Shown: in pieces, positions 6,613-9,243 of the stretch | Layout: each line of letters opens with the position of its first letter | Numbering within the stretch: the first letter of the stretch is position 1 | Source of the DNA: an uncultured Pseudomonadota bacterium | Lineage (GTDB): Bacteria > Pseudomonadota > Gammaproteobacteria > Burkholderiales > Usitatibacteraceae | DNA length: 9,243 nt | Assembly: GCA_937898635.1 (NCBI GenBank) | Contig: CALEJW010000207.1 | Location: forward strand, 1 to 9,243 | Direction of reading: 5' to 3' | Notes under the pieces: generated by a model | Told to the model about the DNA's origin: nothing | Seen by the model: only the letters and a program-made list of their open reading frames with translations | Database searches by the model: none | Made by a program: the position numbers and the translations under genes

Positions 6613-8139
6613 ATGGCCGCCAACCTCCAGGCCGTCGCGCAGTCCATCCCCACCGTGAAGCTCCTGATCGACGGCCGTTTCGTCGAGTCGAAGACCACCG
6701 AGTGGAAGGACGTGGTGAACCCCGCCACGCAGCAGGTCGTCGCCCGCGTGCCCTTCGCGACCCCCGAGGAGATCGAGGCCGCCGTGGCTTCCTCCGCCGC
6801 GGCCTACGCGAGCTGGCGCAACGCCAGCGTGGGCACGCGCCTGCGGGTGATGCTGAAGCTCCAGGAGCTCGTCCGCCGCGACCTGAAGAAGCTCGCCGCC
6901 TGCCTCACCACGGAACAGGGCAAGACCCTGGCCGACGCCGAGGGCGACGTCTTCCGCGGCCTGGAGGTGGTCGAGCACGCCTGCTCCGTGGGCTCGATCC
7001 AGATGGGCGAGCACCTCGAGCAGGTGGCCGGCGGCGTGGACGTGTACGCGATCCGCCAGCCCATCGGCGTGTGCGCGGGCATCACGCCCTTCAACTTCCC
7101 GGCCATGATCCCGCTGTGGATGTTCCCCATGGCGATCGTCTGCGGCAACACCTTCGTCTTGAAGCCCTCGGAGCAGGACCCGATGACTTCCATGCTGCTG
7201 GGGGAGATCGCGCTCGAGGCGGGCGTCCCCCCGGGCGTGCTCAACATCGTGCACGGCGGCAAGGGCGCGGTGGACGCGCTCTGCACGCACCCCGAGATCC
7301 GCGCCGTGTCCTTCGTGGGCTCCACCCACGTCGGCACCCACGTCTACAACCTCGCCTCGACCCACGGCAAGCGCGCCCAATGCATGATGGGCGCGAAGAA
7401 CCACGCCGCGGTGCTGCCGGATGCGTCGAAGGACCAGTCCCTCAACGCGCTCGTCGGCGCGGGCTTCGGCGCCGCGGGCCAGCGCTGCATGGCCATCAGC
7501 GTCGCCGTGCTGGTGGGCAAGGCGAACGAGTGGATTCCCGACATCGTCGCCAAGGCGAAGTCCCTCAAGGTGAGCGCGGGGACCGAGCCCGGCGCGGACC
7601 TGGGCCCGCTCATCTCGAAGACCGCGCTCGCCCGCGTGACGGGCCTCGTGGAGCAGGGCGTGAAGGAAGGCGCGAAGCTGGAGCTCGACGGGCGCGGCCT
7701 CAAGGTGCCCGGCTACCCCGACGGCAACTTCATCGGCCCCACGATCTTCTCCGGCGTGAAGCCGTCGATGAAGATCTACACCGAGGAGATCTTCGGCCCG
7801 GTGCTGTGCCTGGTGTCGGTGGATACCCTGGACGAGGCGATCCGCTTCATCAACGCGAACCCCTTCGGCAACGGCACCGGCATCTTCACCCAGTCGGGCG
7901 CCGCGGCGAGGAAGTTCCAGAACGAGATCGACGTGGGCCAGGTGGGCATCAACGTGCCCATCCCCGTGCCCGTGCCCTACTTCAGCTTCACCGGCTCGCG
8001 CGGCTCGAAGCTCGGCGACCTCGGCCCCTACGGCAAGCAGGCGGCGCACTTCTACACGCAGGTGAAGACGGTGACGGCGCGCTGGTTCGACGACGCGGTG
8101 AGCGCCGGCGCCGTGAACACCACCATCAGCCTGAAGTAG
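6613..8139 (+). CDS. mmsA: CoA-acylating methylmalonate-semialdehyde dehydrogenase
   Basis: A 508-aa cytoplasmic enzyme converting methylmalonate semialdehyde, CoA and NAD+ to propionyl-CoA, bicarbonate and NADH, the last step of the distal valine pathway. It is an aldehyde dehydrogenase superfamily member of the usual family length. Visible features are GITPFNFPAMIPLWMFP followed by the cofactor-site K184 in LKPSEQDP, the FVGSTHVG loop, and GQRCMAIS with catalytic C292. MGAKNH (259-264) is the MMSDH-type sequence replacing the ELGGK of ordinary aldehyde dehydrogenases: M258 stands where hydrolytic enzymes have the general-base Glu, consistent with thioester release to CoA. The C-terminal FTGSRGSKLGDLGPYGKQ and RWFDD...NTTISLK endings are very typical of MmsA. 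The start is fixed by GAGGAG at 6601-6606, six bases before the ATG. mmsB follows after five bases, giving the classic mmsAB pair. Confidence 0.97.
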   Translation: MAANLQAVAQSIPTVKLLIDGRFVESKTTEWKDVVNPATQQVVARVPFATPEEIEAAVASSAAAYASWRNASVGTRLRVMLKLQELVRRDLKKLAACLTTEQGKTLADAEGDVFRGLEVVEHACSVGSIQMGEHLEQVAGGVDVYAIRQPIGVCAGITPFNFPAMIPLWMFPMAIVCGNTFVLKPSEQDPMTSMLLGEIALEAGVPPGVLNIVHGGKGAVDALCTHPEIRAVSFVGSTHVGTHVYNLASTHGKRAQCMMGAKNHAAVLPDASKDQSLNALVGAGFGAAGQRCMAISVAVLVGKANEWIPDIVAKAKSLKVSAGTEPGADLGPLISKTALARVTGLVEQGVKEGAKLELDGRGLKVPGYPDGNFIGPTIFSGVKPSMKIYTEEIFGPVLCLVSVDTLDEAIRFINANPFGNGTGIFTQSGAAARKFQNEIDVGQVGINVPIPVPVPYFSFTGSRGSKLGDLGPYGKQAAHFYTQVKTVTARWFDDAVSAGAVNTTISLK

Positions 8140-8144
8140 CGGCG

Positions 8145-9038
8145 ATGAAGATCGGGTTCGTCGGCCTGGGCAACATGGGGCTGCCCATGTGCCGCAACCT
8201 CCTCGCGGCCGGCCACGCCGTGAAGGCCCATGACCTCGTCCCGGCGCTGGCCGAGAAGGCCGTGAAGCTGGGCGCGACCCGCGCGGGCTCCGTGGCCGAG
8301 TGCGTCGCCGGCGTCGAGGCGTTCGTGACCATGCTTCCCTCCTCGCCCCACGTGCGCCACGTCTACGGCGGCGAGGCGGGCGCCATCGCCCACGCGAAGA
8401 GCGGCACGCTCCTCATCGACTGCTCCACGGTGGACCCCCTCACCGCCCGCGAGGTCGCCTTCGACGCGATGGCCAAGGGACTCGCCATGGTGGACGCGCC
8501 GGTCTCGGGCGGCACCGCCGGCGCGGAAGCGGCGACGCTCACCTTCATGGTGGGCGGCGGGGCGAAGGAGTTCGAGCTGGCCCGCCCGCTCCTCTCGGCC
8601 ATGGGCCGCAACATCGTCCACTGCGGCGCGAGCGGCAACGGCCAGGTGGCCAAGATCTGCAACAACCTGATGCTCGCCATCGAGATGATCGCCACCGCCG
8701 AGGGCATGACGCTCGCCGCGGCCCTGGGGATGGACCCGAAGGTGTTCGCGGGCATCGTGAACACCTCGAGCGGGCGCTGCTGGAGCTCGGAGACCTACAA
8801 CCCCTACCCCGGCGTCCTCGAGGGCGCGCCCGCCTCCCGCGGCTACACGGGCGGCTTCGGCGCGGACCTGATGTTGAAGGACCTCGGCCTCGTCACCGAT
8901 GCGGCGAAGTTCGCCAAGGTGCCCGTGATCCTCGGCGCGATCGCCCAGCAGCTCTACCAGAAGCACTCCGCCGACGGTCACGGCGGCAAGGACTTCTCGA
9001 GCGTCATCCTCCAGTACCTCAAGACCCCGGCCCACTAG
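8145..9038 (+). CDS. mmsB: 3-hydroxyisobutyrate dehydrogenase
   Basis: A 297-aa NAD-dependent enzyme oxidising 3-hydroxyisobutyrate to methylmalonate semialdehyde, the substrate of the adjacent MmsA. It belongs to the beta-hydroxyacid dehydrogenase family. The N-terminal Rossmann fold carries MKIGFVGLGNMG with GxGxxG at 7-12, and there is a substrate-binding DAPVSGG at 117-123 and the catalytic lysine K170 in GNGQVAKICNNL, followed by N173 and N174. The C-terminal part keeps the family GRCWSSETYNPYPGV stretch and a GFGADLMLKDLGL helix. Length is normal. It starts five bases after the mmsA stop with no clear Shine-Dalgarno, so translational coupling to mmsA is likely. Tartronate semialdehyde reductases are related, but the mmsA context and the CWSSETYNP stretch favour this assignment. 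Confidence 0.96.
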   Translation: MKIGFVGLGNMGLPMCRNLLAAGHAVKAHDLVPALAEKAVKLGATRAGSVAECVAGVEAFVTMLPSSPHVRHVYGGEAGAIAHAKSGTLLIDCSTVDPLTAREVAFDAMAKGLAMVDAPVSGGTAGAEAATLTFMVGGGAKEFELARPLLSAMGRNIVHCGASGNGQVAKICNNLMLAIEMIATAEGMTLAAALGMDPKVFAGIVNTSSGRCWSSETYNPYPGVLEGAPASRGYTGGFGADLMLKDLGLVTDAAKFAKVPVILGAIAQQLYQKHSADGHGGKDFSSVILQYLKTPAH

Positions 9039-9048
9039 CCCCTCTCCC

Positions 9049-9243
9049 ATGCTCAAGCACACGATCGACGGCCACACCGCCCTCATCACCCTCGACAACC
9101 CCCCGGCCAACACCTGGACGCCGGAGGACCTGCGCGCGCTAGAGCGGCTGGTACGCGAGCTCGATGCCGACCGCTCGGTGTACGCCGCGGTGATCACCGG
9201 CGCCGGCGAGAAGTTCTTCTCGGCCGGGGCGGACCTCAAGAAG
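9049..9243 (+). CDS. Enoyl-CoA hydratase/isomerase (crotonase) family protein, N-terminal fragment cut by window edge
   Basis: The first 65 codons of a crotonase-fold protein, open to the right edge; the family is usually about 255-265 aa, so roughly three quarters is missing. Visible features are the opening strand pair ending in LITLDNPPANTW, a helix, then AAVITGAGEKFFSAGADLK. There the SAGADL motif supplies the first oxyanion-hole amide and CoA contacts. Directly after mmsB, a role in valine catabolism is likely, such as hydrating methacrylyl-CoA. The SAGADL form is more hydratase-like than the CAGGD form usual in 3-hydroxyisobutyryl-CoA hydrolases, but the discriminating downstream catalytic residues are out of view. 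The start lies 10 bases after the mmsB stop, with a pyrimidine-rich spacer and no Shine-Dalgarno, so the exact start is less certain than the identity. Confidence 0.85.
   Translation, partial: MLKHTIDGHTALITLDNPPANTWTPEDLRALERLVRELDADRSVYAAVITGAGEKFFSAGADLKK

Noticed and set aside
6532..8049. A 505-codon open frame on the minus strand opposite mmsA
   Set aside because: Antisense shadow; His/Ala/Arg/Gly-rich with no domain, while mmsA is unambiguous on the plus strand.
6702..8144. An in-frame N-terminal extension of about 480 residues on mmsB
   Set aside because: The frame is open through mmsA only because of high GC. The extension is Arg/Gly/Ala-rich junk, and the true MmsB N-terminus (MKIGFVGLGNMG) begins at 8145.
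1..9243. Mobile elements, CRISPR arrays, tRNA/rRNA genes, defence or toxin-antitoxin genes
   Set aside because: No terminal inverted repeats, transposase motifs, regularly spaced repeats, tRNA-like cloverleaf or relevant protein motifs were seen; composition appears uniform across the window.

Overview
The window is high-GC bacterial DNA (roughly 70% GC by eye), and nearly all of it is coding. Strong G/C bias at third codon positions, Shine-Dalgarno-led starts and this gene set suggest a proteobacterium, most likely a betaproteobacterium. That placement is an inference from composition and gene content; no rRNA or other taxonomic marker is present.

Layout: (1) 1-2895, minus strand, most of icmF, a fused adenosylcobalamin-dependent isobutyryl-CoA mutase whose C-terminus lies beyond the left edge. 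(2) 2896-3037, a 142-bp divergent intergenic region with repeats, an inverted repeat and a GC-rich hairpin. (3) 3038-4111, plus strand, an AraC-family regulator. (4) 4158-4550, a 130-aa protein of unknown function. (5) 4558-6537, an acyl-CoA carboxylase alpha subunit (biotin carboxylase plus biotin carrier, 3-methylcrotonyl-CoA carboxylase type). (6) 6538-6612, a short leader with a candidate promoter and two hairpins. (7) 6613-8139 mmsA, 8145-9038 mmsB, and from 9049 an enoyl-CoA hydratase/isomerase cut by the right edge. All genes from 3038 onward are on the plus strand with gaps of 46, 7, 75, 5 and 10 bp. There is no gene-free stretch longer than 142 bp.

How the genes fit together (inference from family roles): this is a branched-chain amino acid/acyl-CoA catabolic neighbourhood centred on isobutyryl-CoA. 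In valine degradation, isobutyryl-CoA is oxidised to methacrylyl-CoA, hydrated by a crotonase, hydrolysed to 3-hydroxyisobutyrate, oxidised by MmsB to methylmalonate semialdehyde, and converted by MmsA to propionyl-CoA. IcmF offers a second route by interconverting isobutyryl-CoA and n-butyryl-CoA. The carboxylase alpha subunit belongs to leucine (or possibly propionyl-CoA) catabolism, but its carboxyltransferase partner is not in the window. The AraC-type regulator between the two gene blocks is a plausible local activator.

I see no transposon, CRISPR array, tRNA/rRNA, phage gene or defence system, and no clearly undescribed multi-gene system. The least explained items are the 130-aa protein in front of the carboxylase, the structured leaders ahead of the regulator and mmsA, and the repeat pattern in the divergent promoter region.
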